A stretch of DNA of 64,000 nt from Pseudomonadales bacterium (GTDB taxonomy: Bacteria; Pseudomonadota; Gammaproteobacteria; Pseudomonadales; UBA5518), in the NCBI GenBank assembly GCA_022072145.1, contig JAJVIG010000022.1:1-64000 (forward strand), read 5' to 3'. This document shows positions 46,144-55,203 of the stretch, piece after piece. Every line of letters starts with the position of its first letter. The first letter of the stretch is position 1. The notes under the pieces were generated by a model. The model was given only the letters and a program-made list of their open reading frames with translations, was not told the DNA's origin and searched no databases. The translations under genes and the position numbers were made by a program.

Positions 46144-47031
46144 TCAGCCGCGACCGGGTGCGAGCAGCTGCAGCGCGCGCTCGTCGGGCCCCATCTCGCC
46201 GTCGGGACGGAAGGCCTGCACGCAGACGTGGGTGGCGCCCGCCGCATGGTGCGCGGCGATGCGCTCGCGCAACTGCGCCTCGGTTCCCCAGGCGCAGATC
46301 GCGTCGACCACCCGGTCGCTGCCGCCGTCGGCGAAATCGGCGTCGGTGAAGCCGTACTCGCGCAGGTTGTTCTGGTAGTTCGGCAGCCCGAGGTAGATCG
46401 CCATGTGCTTGCGTGCGACCGCGCGCGCGTTGGCCGGGTCGGTGTCGAGCACGACCATCTGCTCGGTGCACAGCCAGGCGTCGGGTCCCAGCGTCGCCCT
46501 GGCGCGCGCGGTGTGCTCAGGTGTCACGAAATAGGGGTGAGCGCCGCGCGTCTTCTCGGCCGCGAGCTTCAGCATGTTGGTGCGCAGCGCGGCCAGCACC
46601 ACCGGCGCTTCCTCGGCGGGCTGCCTGCCGAGATAGAGCGCCTTCTCCATGCCCTCGAGGTAGGCGCGCATCGTCGCTACCGGCTTCGTCGAGTATTCGT
46701 GCCCGCGCACGTTCTGCACCAGGTGCGCGTGCGAGACCCCGAGCCCCAGCACGATCCGGCCCGGAGCCATCTCGGCCAGCGTCTTGCGGATCGCCTGCAT
46801 GGTCATCGGATCGCGCGCGTAGATGTTCGCGATGCCGGTGGCGAGCACCAGCGAGCGTGTCTGCGCGGCCAGGTAGCCCATGGTCGCGAACGGGTCGCGG
46901 CCCACGGCCTCCGGAATCCACAGCGCCGAGTAGCCCCAGTCCTCGAGACGCCGCGCGAAGGCCGCGAGCTCGGGTGCGCTGAAGTTGTCGATGAAAGCCC
47001 AGACGCCGAGACGGCCGATATCGGTTGCCAT
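46144..47031 (-). CDS. LLM class F420-dependent oxidoreductase
   Basis: 295 aa; 'LEDWGYSALWIPEAVGRDPFATMGYLAAQTRSLVLATGIANIYARDPMTMQ'. Confidence 0.92.
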   Translation of the reverse strand: MATDIGRLGVWAFIDNFSAPELAAFARRLEDWGYSALWIPEAVGRDPFATMGYLAAQTRSLVLATGIANIYARDPMTMQAIRKTLAEMAPGRIVLGLGVSHAHLVQNVRGHEYSTKPVATMRAYLEGMEKALYLGRQPAEEAPVVLAALRTNMLKLAAEKTRGAHPYFVTPEHTARARATLGPDAWLCTEQMVVLDTDPANARAVARKHMAIYLGLPNYQNNLREYGFTDADFADGGSDRVVDAICAWGTEAQLRERIAAHHAAGATHVCVQAFRPDGEMGPDERALQLLAPGRG

Positions 47032-47170
47032 GGGGGATCCTCCCGGGGAGTCGCGTGCGGTTGGTGGAGGCGGCAGTGTAGCGGATGCTTCCGCGCGCGG
47101 TAATTCCTCACAGCCGCCACCGGCCCGGCGCTGCTAGCATGATCCATTGCCACAACGGGTGTCGGGTGTC

Positions 47171-48406
47171 ATGCGTGCCGTCGTGCTGTCCCTGTGGGCG
47201 CTGTTCGCGGGGCTCGCGCTGATCGTGGTCGGTGCGGGGCTGCAGGGTACGCTGCTCGGCGTGCGCGCCAGCCTGTCGGGTTTCGACACCGGGGTCACCG
47301 GCGCCGTGCTGGCGTGCTATTACGTGGGCTTCCTGCTCGGCTCGTGGTCCACGCCGCGGCTGATCGCGCGCGTCGGTCCGATCCGGGTGTTCGCCGCGCT
47401 GGCCTCGCTGGTCTCGTTCGCGCCACTGGCGCACGCGCTGTTCGTCGATCCGCTCGCCTGGGCGCTGGTGCGCCTGCTGAGCGGCGCGTGCATGGTCGGT
47501 GTCTACATCATCGCCGAGAGCTGGCTGAACGCCGAGGCGACCAACCAGAACCGCGGCCGCCTGCTTTCGCTGTACCTGATCGTCTGCCAGGGCTCGATGG
47601 CGGGCGGGCAGTTCCTGCTGCAGCTCGGTGACCCGCTGGGTTTCGAACTGTTCGTGCTGATTTCCGCGCTGTGCTCGCTGGCAGTGGTGCCGATCGCGCT
47701 GACGCGCCGCGCCGCGCCGCGCCACGAGTCGATCGTGCCGATCAGGCTCGCGGTGCTGCTGCGCCGCGTGCCGCTCACGCTGGCCGGCATCCTGCTGGTC
47801 TCGCTGACCTACGGCGCGTTCTATGCCATCGGCCCCGTGTACGCGCTGCAGGCCGGCTTCGCGCACGGGCAGATCGCGTGGTTCATGGCGGCGGCGATCG
47901 TCGGTAGCGCGCTGCTGCAGTGGCCGGTCGGCATGCTGTCGGACCGGATGGACCGGCGGCTGGTGGTGCTGTGGGCGAGCGCCGCGGTCTGCGTGGTCGC
48001 GTTGCTGCTGGCGGTGCTGCCGGCCGGTCTGGAGTGGACCGTGTACGGGTTGATGTTCGTCTACGGCGGGTTGTCGTTCCCGCTCTACGGCGTGTTCCTG
48101 TCGCTGGCCGGCGACGTGCTGCGCGGCGAGGAACTGGTAGCGGCGAGCAGCAAGGTGCTGCTGGTCAACGGGACCGGGTCGGCGCTGGGGCCGGTGCTGG
48201 TCGCCTGGCTGATGGAGGCGATCGATGCGCGCGCGTACCTGGTGTTCGTCGCGCTGGTGCACGCGCTGGTGTTCGGGCTGGTCGCGCTGCACCGGCTGCG
48301 CACCGGCGCCGCCGGCGGACAGCCGCTGGTACACCACGTCAACGCGGTCCCGCAGGGCTCGGTGGTCGCCGCCGCGATGGCCGGCCGCGTGGCCGGTGAA
48401 ACATGA
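47171..48406 (+). CDS. MFS transporter
   Basis: ~411 aa with 12-TM hydrophobicity; 'CYYVGFLLGSWSTPRLIARVGPIRVFA', 'LLQWPVGMLSDRMDRR'. Confidence 0.9.
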   Translation: MRAVVLSLWALFAGLALIVVGAGLQGTLLGVRASLSGFDTGVTGAVLACYYVGFLLGSWSTPRLIARVGPIRVFAALASLVSFAPLAHALFVDPLAWALVRLLSGACMVGVYIIAESWLNAEATNQNRGRLLSLYLIVCQGSMAGGQFLLQLGDPLGFELFVLISALCSLAVVPIALTRRAAPRHESIVPIRLAVLLRRVPLTLAGILLVSLTYGAFYAIGPVYALQAGFAHGQIAWFMAAAIVGSALLQWPVGMLSDRMDRRLVVLWASAAVCVVALLLAVLPAGLEWTVYGLMFVYGGLSFPLYGVFLSLAGDVLRGEELVAASSKVLLVNGTGSALGPVLVAWLMEAIDARAYLVFVALVHALVFGLVALHRLRTGAAGGQPLVHHVNAVPQGSVVAAAMAGRVAGET

Positions 48407-48431
48407 ACGATCGCCGGGTGGAGACACGCCG

Positions 48432-49634
48432 ATGACGACGACCGCACGGCCGCTGGCCGGATTGCGCGTGCTGGAACTGGGGCAACTGCTGGCCGGTCCG
48501 TTCTGCGGATCGATACTGGCGTATTTCGGTGCCGAGGTGATCAAGGTCGAGCCACCCGGTGGCGACCCGATCCGCGGCTGGCGCGTGCTCGACGACGACG
48601 GCACCTCGTACTGGTGGCGCTCACTGGGACGCAACAAGAAGTGCATCACGGTCGACCTGCGCAGCGAGCGCGGGCAGGACACGGTGCGCCGGCTGGCCGA
48701 ACGCTCGGACGTGCTGATCGAGAATTTCAGCCCGGGCGTGCTGGAGCGCTGGGGGCTGGCTCCGGCCGTGCTGAAGGCCACGAACCCGCGGCTGGTCGTC
48801 GCACGCATCTCCGGCTACGGGCAGGACGGGCCGTACGCCTCGCGCCCCGGCTTCGCCTCGGTCTGCGAAGGCATCAGCGGCTTTCGTTACCTGAACGGCT
48901 TTGCGGGCGAGGTGCCGGTGCGCGCGAACCTGAGCGTCGGCGACACCATCGCCGGGCTGCACGCGGTGCTCGGCATCCTGCTCGCGCTGCGCGCGCGCGA
49001 CGCGCTGCCCGGCGGCACGGGGCAGGTGGTCGACGTGGCGCTGTACGAGTCGATGTTCAACCTGCTCGAGGCGGTGGTGCCCGAGTACTCCGGCGCCGGC
49101 GTGGTGCGCCAGCCGGCCGGCACCACCGTGACCGGCATCGTGCCGACCAACACCTACCGCTGCAGCGACGGGCGTTGCGTGGTGATCGGCGGCAACGGCG
49201 ATTCGATCTTCAGGCGGTTGATGGACGCGATCGGGCGCAGCGACCTCGGCGCGGACCCGCAGCTCGCCAACAACGCCGGGCGCGTCGCGCGCGAGCCCGA
49301 GATCGACGCCGCGCTCGGTGCCTGGTGCGCCGCGCGGCCGGCGGCGGAGGTGCTCGAGCTGCTGCAGTCCCAGCGGGTGCCGGTCGGACCGATCTACGAC
49401 GTCGCCGATCTGTGCGCGGACCCGCACTTTCGCGCGCGCGGGCTGTTCGAGCGCGTCGAGGTCGACGGCAAGCCGCTCGAGATTCCGGCGCTGATGCCGC
49501 GCCTCGCCGACACCCCGGGCGCCACCGAGTGGCCGGGACCGGCCGTCGGCAGCCACACCGACCAGGTGCTGCGCGAGGTGCTCGGCCTCGAGGATGCCGA
49601 GATCGCATCGCTGCGCGCCGACGGCACCATATGA
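48432..49634 (+). CDS. CaiB/BaiF family CoA transferase
   Basis: 400 aa; 'GLRVLELGQLLAGPFCGSILAYFGAEVIKVEPPGGDPIRGW', 'NKKCITVDLRSERGQ'. Confidence 0.95.
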   Translation: MTTTARPLAGLRVLELGQLLAGPFCGSILAYFGAEVIKVEPPGGDPIRGWRVLDDDGTSYWWRSLGRNKKCITVDLRSERGQDTVRRLAERSDVLIENFSPGVLERWGLAPAVLKATNPRLVVARISGYGQDGPYASRPGFASVCEGISGFRYLNGFAGEVPVRANLSVGDTIAGLHAVLGILLALRARDALPGGTGQVVDVALYESMFNLLEAVVPEYSGAGVVRQPAGTTVTGIVPTNTYRCSDGRCVVIGGNGDSIFRRLMDAIGRSDLGADPQLANNAGRVAREPEIDAALGAWCAARPAAEVLELLQSQRVPVGPIYDVADLCADPHFRARGLFERVEVDGKPLEIPALMPRLADTPGATEWPGPAVGSHTDQVLREVLGLEDAEIASLRADGTI

Positions 49635-49640
49635 GGCGTG

Positions 49641-49740
49641 CGGCGGCAGGTTCGCACCGGTGGGCGTACGCCGCAGGGATGCGGCGTTCGAGCCTACAGG
49701 GACGTATTCACGGCGTCCCACAGGTGTGAACCTGCCGCCG
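49641..49740. repeat. dispersed structured repeat element, copy 2
   Basis: Arms CGGCGGCAGGTTCGCACC / GGTGTGAACCTGCCGCCG; 75-nt core differs from copy 1 at one position. Confidence 0.9.
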
Positions 49741-49904
49741 TACGCCGGCACTGGCGCGTGGCGCGAGGGTTGACGACGGCCGCCCGCGTCGCGCCTACCC
49801 CGGAATGGGTGCTGTGCCCCGGTCACGCGCGACGTGTGGCCTGCCTATACTGCGCGCAGACCGATGACCAGAGCGTTTGCCTCGACCGCGCGGAGGATTC
49901 CCGG

Positions 49905-51020
49905 ATGCTGATCGGCGTGCCCAGGGAGATCAAGACCCACGAGTACCGGGTAGGACTGACGACCGCCAGCGTCAGCGAGCTGGCGCATAACGGCCATCGC
50001 GTGATCGTCGAGACGCAGGCCGGCGCCGGCATCGGCCTCGGCGACGAGGCGTACCGGCGCGCCGGCGCCGAGATCGTCGCCGACGCCGCCGAGGTGTTCG
50101 CGCGTGCCGACCTGGTGGTCAAGGTCAAGGAGCCGCAGCCGCAGGAGTGCCGCCTGCTGCGCGAGGGGCAGGTGCTGTTCACCTACCTGCACCTCGCGCC
50201 CGATCCCGCGCAGACCCGCGCGCTGCTCGACTCCGGCTGCATCGCGATCGCCTACGAGACCGTCACCGGCACGGGCCAGACGCTGCCGCTGCTGTCGCCG
50301 ATGAGCGAGGTGGCCGGGCGCATGGCGATCCAGGCTGGCGCCCACTGCCTGGAGAAGGAGCAGGGCGGCTCGGGCGTGCTGCTCGGCGGCGTCCCCGGCG
50401 TCGAGGCGGCGAAGGTGGTAGTGATCGGCGGCGGCGTCGTCGGCACCAACGCGATCCGCATGGCGATGGGCATGGAGGCGCACGTCACCGTCATCGATCG
50501 CTCGCTCGCGCGACTGAAGGAGCTCGATTTCCAGTTCGGCTGCATGCTGAACACGATCTTCGCCACGCGCGAGGCGCTGCAGCGCCACGTTACCGGCGCC
50601 GACCTCGTGGTCGGCGCGGTGCTGGTCCCCGGTGCGGCGGCGCCGAAGGTGGTCACGCGCGACATGGTCCGCGCGATGCGGCCGGGCTCGGTGGTGGTGG
50701 ACGTGGCGATCGACCAGGGCGGGTGCTGCGAGACCAGCCGGCCGACCACGCACGCGGATCCCACCTACGTGGAGTACGGCGTGGTGCATTACTGCGTCAG
50801 CAACATGCCGGGCGCGGTGGCGCGCACCTCGACCTTCGCGCTCAACAACGCCACGCTGCCGTTCGTGCTCGCGCTCGCCGACCACGGCTACCGCCGGGCG
50901 CTGGCCGACGACCCGCACCTGCGCAACGGATTGAACGTGCACCGAGGCCGACTCACCTGCGAGGCCGTGGCGCAGGCGCTGGAGCTCCCGTGGATCCCCG
51001 CCGCGCAGGCGATCGCCTGA
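49905..51020 (+). CDS. ald: alanine dehydrogenase
   Basis: 371 aa; '[26 protein letters not shown]', '[20 protein letters not shown]', '[45 protein letters not shown]'. Confidence 0.97.
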   Translation: MLIGVPREIKTHEYRVGLTTASVSELAHNGHRVIVETQAGAGIGLGDEAYRRAGAEIVADAAEVFARADLVVKVKEPQPQECRLLREGQVLFTYLHLAPDPAQTRALLDSGCIAIAYETVTGTGQTLPLLSPMSEVAGRMAIQAGAHCLEKEQGGSGVLLGGVPGVEAAKVVVIGGGVVGTNAIRMAMGMEAHVTVIDRSLARLKELDFQFGCMLNTIFATREALQRHVTGADLVVGAVLVPGAAAPKVVTRDMVRAMRPGSVVVDVAIDQGGCCETSRPTTHADPTYVEYGVVHYCVSNMPGAVARTSTFALNNATLPFVLALADHGYRRALADDPHLRNGLNVHRGRLTCEAVAQALELPWIPAAQAIA

Positions 51021-51646
51021 GAGGCGCCCGCGCGGGCGCGCCGCGCCGGCGCGCCGCGATCATCGATGCGACGCTGCGCGTGCTGGCGCGCGACGGCCTG
51101 CGTGCCGTCACCCATCGTGCGGTCGCCGCCGAGGCCGCGGTGCCGCTGGCGAGCACGACCTACCATTTCCGCGATCTCGAGGACCTGATCGTCGAGTCGT
51201 TCCTGCACTGGTCGGAAGGACAGCGGCGGGCGGTGGAGGCGCTGCGCGCGCGGGCCGCGCGGCTGCTCGGGGCGGCCGATGCCGCCGGTGTCTCGCCGGC
51301 CGACGCGCTGGCCGACGTGGCGAGCCGCTATGTGCTGCGCCAGGCGCGCCGGCGGCGCGCCGACCGCGTGCTCGAATACGCCTTCCTGCACGAGGCGGCG
51401 CGGGTGCCGCGGCTGCGCGCGGCGCTCGAGGCGCAGCAGCGCGGGCAGATCGGTTTCCTGCGCGAGTTCCATGCCGCGCTCGGCTCGCCGGCACCGGACA
51501 GCGACGCGCTGATCACCCACAGCGTGCTGCTCGGTCTGGAGAAGATCGCACTGCTTACCCGTGGCGACGTCGCGGTGCGCGAAGTGCTCGCGCGCCACCT
51601 GCACCAGCTGCTCGCCGCGCGCGATGCGCGCCGCCGCGGGACTTGA
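50990..51646 (+). CDS. TetR-family transcriptional regulator
   Basis: '[52 protein letters not shown]'; no ATG, GTG at 50990 proposed (overlaps ald). Confidence 0.8.
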   Translation: MDPRRAGDRLRGARAGAPRRRAAIIDATLRVLARDGLRAVTHRAVAAEAAVPLASTTYHFRDLEDLIVESFLHWSEGQRRAVEALRARAARLLGAADAAGVSPADALADVASRYVLRQARRRRADRVLEYAFLHEAARVPRLRAALEAQQRGQIGFLREFHAALGSPAPDSDALITHSVLLGLEKIALLTRGDVAVREVLARHLHQLLAARDARRRGT

Positions 51647-51721
51647 ACGACGCGCGTCGCTAGTGGTACAAACGTACCAATAAGACACGGCGCCGGCGGG
51701 CGCCGCCCGGAGCATCGACAC

Positions 51722-52360
51722 ATGTGGCGACTCCCTCTTCCTGCCCTGCTGTTGTGCTGCAGCGCACTGGCCGCACCCGCGGCAGCGGCGGCCGACGCCG
51801 TTCGCGGCGCCACGCTGTACGCGCCGTGCGCGGCCTGCCACGGCGCGCAGGCACTGGGCAACCCCGCCCTGCAGGCGCCGGCGCTGGCTGGTCAGGACGC
51901 CGGCTACCTGGCGCGGCAACTGCGGAACTTCCGTGCCGGCACGCGCGGCGCGACCGACGGTGACACGGCCGGGGCGACGATGCGCGCGCAACTCGCGCCG
52001 CTGCCCGACGACGCGGCGATCGACGACGTGGCAGCGTGGCTGGCGAGTCTGCCTGCGCCGCGTGCGGCGGCGGTCGACGGCGCGCTGCTACGTAACGGCT
52101 CGAACTACTACCAGTCGAAGTGCGGCGCCTGCCACGGCGCGCGCGCCGAGGGCAACCCCGCGCTGTTCGCCCCGCGCCTCGCCGGACTGGATGCCGGTTA
52201 CCTCGCTCGCCAGTACCGCAACTTCGCCGCCGGCCTGCGCGGCACCGACCCCGCGGACCGCTACGGGCGCCAGATGCGCCTGATGGCCACGGCGCTGCCG
52301 GCAGAGACGGATCTGCGCGACGTGCTGGGCTTCATCGCGTCGCAATCGCAGCAGGAATGA
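51722..52360 (+). CDS. diheme c-type cytochrome (c4-like)
   Basis: Signal peptide; CAACH (51827-51841) and CGACH (52121-52135); two similar halves ('LAGQDAGYLARQLRNFRAGTRG' / 'LAGLDAGYLARQYRNFAAGLRG'). Confidence 0.93.
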   Translation: MWRLPLPALLLCCSALAAPAAAAADAVRGATLYAPCAACHGAQALGNPALQAPALAGQDAGYLARQLRNFRAGTRGATDGDTAGATMRAQLAPLPDDAAIDDVAAWLASLPAPRAAAVDGALLRNGSNYYQSKCGACHGARAEGNPALFAPRLAGLDAGYLARQYRNFAAGLRGTDPADRYGRQMRLMATALPAETDLRDVLGFIASQSQQE

Positions 52361-52366
52361 ACGGGC

Positions 52367-53596
52367 ATGAAGCGGAGTCTGGTGGTCGCGTTGTGCATGC
52401 TGGTGTCGATGACGTGCGCGCGGGCGCAACCGTCGGCCTCGCCGGCGGATTTCCGCCTTGCGGCCACCTGTCCGCCTGGGTTCGAACTGAGCGCCGCCGG
52501 CGGCTGCCTGCTGCGTACGCTGTACCAGTTCTACGATTCGCTGCAGGAGCGCGGCGTGGGCGGGCTGCGCACGGCGTTGCCGGCACAGCGTGACGGCTTC
52601 ACGCCGCAGCAGATCGACCTCGGCCGTTACCTGTTCTTCGATCCGCTGCTCTCGGCCGACGGCACGCTGTCGTGCGCCAGCTGCCATCATCCGCAGCTCG
52701 GCTGGAGCGATGGGCGTCCGCGCGCGCTCGGCATGGGCGGCGTCGACGTGGGGCGCGCCTCGCCGACGGTATGGAACGTGGCCTTCCTGCACACCTTCTT
52801 CTGGGACGCGCGCGCGCACTCGCTCGAGGAGCAGGCGGCCGGCCCGCTGTACGCGGAGAAGGAAATGGGCAACACGCCGGAGCAACTGGTCGCGTCGCTG
52901 AACGCGAACGCGGTGTACGCACGGCTGTTCCGCGAGGCGTTCCCGCGCGACGACGGGCACATCACCGCGACCCAGGTCCACACGGCGCTGGCCGCGTTCG
53001 AGAGTTCGCTGGTCTCGCTGAACAGCCGCTACGACCGCTATGCGCACGGTGACCATGCGGCGCTCTCGGCCAACGAGCTCGAGGGGCTGAACGTGTTCCG
53101 CTCCTTCGTCGCACGCTGCGCCGAGTGCCACACGCCGCCGCTGTTCACCAACCAGCAGGTCGCGGTGCTCGGCACGCCCGAACCCGAGGGCCGGCCGCTC
53201 GACGTGGGCGCCGAGAAGACCTTCGGCGAACCGCGCCTGAAGGGCGGCTTCAAGGTGCCGACGCTGCGCAACATCGCGAAGACCGCGCCGTACATGCATT
53301 CCGGTCGCTTCACGACGCTGCGCGAGGCGGTCGGGTTTTACACCAAGGGGCGGGGACACGCGATTCCGCCGGGGGTCGCGATGCAGCCGCACTGGCATAT
53401 CTGGGAACCCGATCTGTCGGAGCAGGAACTCGATCGCCTGGTCGATTTCCTGCAGACGCTGACCGACGAGACCTTCAGTCCGCCGATTCCGCCGCGGGTG
53501 CCGTCCGGACTCGAGCCGGTGGGCACCTCGCCGTTGCCGCCGGCCCTCGCCGGCGCTGCGGTGGCGCCATCCACGCACCAGGGAGAACTGCGATGA
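52367..53596 (+). CDS. di-heme cytochrome c peroxidase / MauG-like protein
   Basis: CASCH (52673-52687) and CAECH (53117-53131); 'IDLGRYLFFDPLLSADGTLSC', 'KVPTLRNIAKTAPYMHSGRFTTLREAVGFYTKG'. Confidence 0.93.
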   Translation: MKRSLVVALCMLVSMTCARAQPSASPADFRLAATCPPGFELSAAGGCLLRTLYQFYDSLQERGVGGLRTALPAQRDGFTPQQIDLGRYLFFDPLLSADGTLSCASCHHPQLGWSDGRPRALGMGGVDVGRASPTVWNVAFLHTFFWDARAHSLEEQAAGPLYAEKEMGNTPEQLVASLNANAVYARLFREAFPRDDGHITATQVHTALAAFESSLVSLNSRYDRYAHGDHAALSANELEGLNVFRSFVARCAECHTPPLFTNQQVAVLGTPEPEGRPLDVGAEKTFGEPRLKGGFKVPTLRNIAKTAPYMHSGRFTTLREAVGFYTKGRGHAIPPGVAMQPHWHIWEPDLSEQELDRLVDFLQTLTDETFSPPIPPRVPSGLEPVGTSPLPPALAGAAVAPSTHQGELR

Positions 53597-55125
53597 CCAG
53601 GACCATCGTGCTTGCGTTCGTGTTCGCGCTGGCCGGTTTCGCCGCCGGCCACTGGTACACGAAGCAGGGGACGCCGGCGCGGGAGGCCGACGCGGCGCGT
53701 GTCGCGGCCAGCTACGAGGGAGGATTCCGCGCCGACCGCGAGTCCGCGGCTGCGGTGGGCGAGCGGCTCGCCAGCGGCAGCATCACGGCCGTCGCCGGCA
53801 CTCCGGGCGAGCACGAGATCGTGGTCGCCGACGGCGAATCGATTCAGGAGGCCGTCAAGCGCGCGGCTCCTGGCACCGTGATCCGCGTGCGGCCCGGCAC
53901 GTATCACGAGACCGTCTACATCGACAAGGACGCCATCCGCCTGGTCGGTGTGATCGAGCAGGGGCGCCGCCCGGTGCTCGACGGCCACGGCAAGCTCAAC
54001 GACGCGGTGCTCTATTCGGGCAACGGCATCGTCGTCGAGAACTTCACGATCACGAGGTACAAGGGCAACGGCATCATGGGCCAGGCCGGCAACAACTTCG
54101 AGATCCGCAACAACCTGATCATCGACACCGGCGTCTACGGCATCTTCCCGCAGCTCGGCAAGAACGGCATCGTCGAGCACAACGTGCTCAGCGGAATCGA
54201 GGACGCCGCGATCTACATCGGCATGAGCGACAACATCCACGTCGCGCACAACGTGGTGTTCGAGAACGTCGCGGGGATCGAGATCGAGAACAGCCGGCAC
54301 GCGATCGTCGAGAACAACCACGTCTACGACAACACCGGCGGCATCCTCGCGTTCATCACGCCGGGGCTGCCGATCAAGACCACTTCCGACGTGATCATCC
54401 GCAACAACTTCGTGATGCGCAACAACCACCCGAACTTCGGCGCCCCGGGCTCGATCGTGGCGGGGATCCCGGCCGGCACCGGCATCCTCGTGATGGCGGC
54501 CGACGACGTCGTGATCGAGGACAACATCGTCTCCGACCACAAGACCGCCGGCATCCTGATCGTCGACCACACCAACGCCGCGAACCTCACCGTCGATCCG
54601 GAGTCCGACCCCAATCCCGATCGCGTCGCGATCCTCGACAACGTCATGTTCCGCAACGGCTACGACACCATTCCCGAGGTCAAGGCGCTGATGCTGTCCG
54701 GCCTGCAGCGCGGCGAGCCCGATATCGTGCGCGTCGGCCCCGGCGCCGGCAGCTGCATCCTGAACCGTGCGCGCTACGTCACGGTCGGGCTCGACGACTT
54801 CGGTGTCTGCGGCTTCGGCAACACCGACGCGACCGTGACGTATCTGCTGCCGCCGGTGCCACCGCGCGTGATCGAGCCCGGCGAGCGCGGCAAGATCGCG
54901 TACCTGGGCATCTGCAGCGGTTGCCACATCTACGGCGGCCGCATGGTCGGCCCGCCGGTGCAGGCGATCCAGGCGCTCTACATGGACGACCCGCAGGCGC
55001 TCGCCGACTACATCGCCAATCCCGTCAGGAAGCGCGACGACTACCCCGAGATGCCGCCCCAGGACTACCTCGACCCCGAGACGCGGCTGGCGGTGGCGAA
55101 GTACATGCTCGAGGTGCGCAACTGA
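53593..55125 (+). CDS. membrane-anchored parallel beta-helix protein fused to C-terminal monoheme cytochrome c
   Basis: 510 aa; repeats 'GNGIVVENFTITRYKGNGIMGQAGNNFEIRNNLIIDTGVYGIF...'; CSGCH at 54913-54927 plus 'EMPPQDYL'; ATGA overlap with the MauG-like gene. Confidence 0.9.
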   Translation: MTRTIVLAFVFALAGFAAGHWYTKQGTPAREADAARVAASYEGGFRADRESAAAVGERLASGSITAVAGTPGEHEIVVADGESIQEAVKRAAPGTVIRVRPGTYHETVYIDKDAIRLVGVIEQGRRPVLDGHGKLNDAVLYSGNGIVVENFTITRYKGNGIMGQAGNNFEIRNNLIIDTGVYGIFPQLGKNGIVEHNVLSGIEDAAIYIGMSDNIHVAHNVVFENVAGIEIENSRHAIVENNHVYDNTGGILAFITPGLPIKTTSDVIIRNNFVMRNNHPNFGAPGSIVAGIPAGTGILVMAADDVVIEDNIVSDHKTAGILIVDHTNAANLTVDPESDPNPDRVAILDNVMFRNGYDTIPEVKALMLSGLQRGEPDIVRVGPGAGSCILNRARYVTVGLDDFGVCGFGNTDATVTYLLPPVPPRVIEPGERGKIAYLGICSGCHIYGGRMVGPPVQAIQALYMDDPQALADYIANPVRKRDDYPEMPPQDYLDPETRLAVAKYMLEVRN

Positions 55126-55203
55126 GGCCGGTGTTGCCGCTCACCGGGCATGCGACTACCCTTCGCGGCAGCAAACGACGACGCGAACGGGAAGGGCGAA
55201 GGG

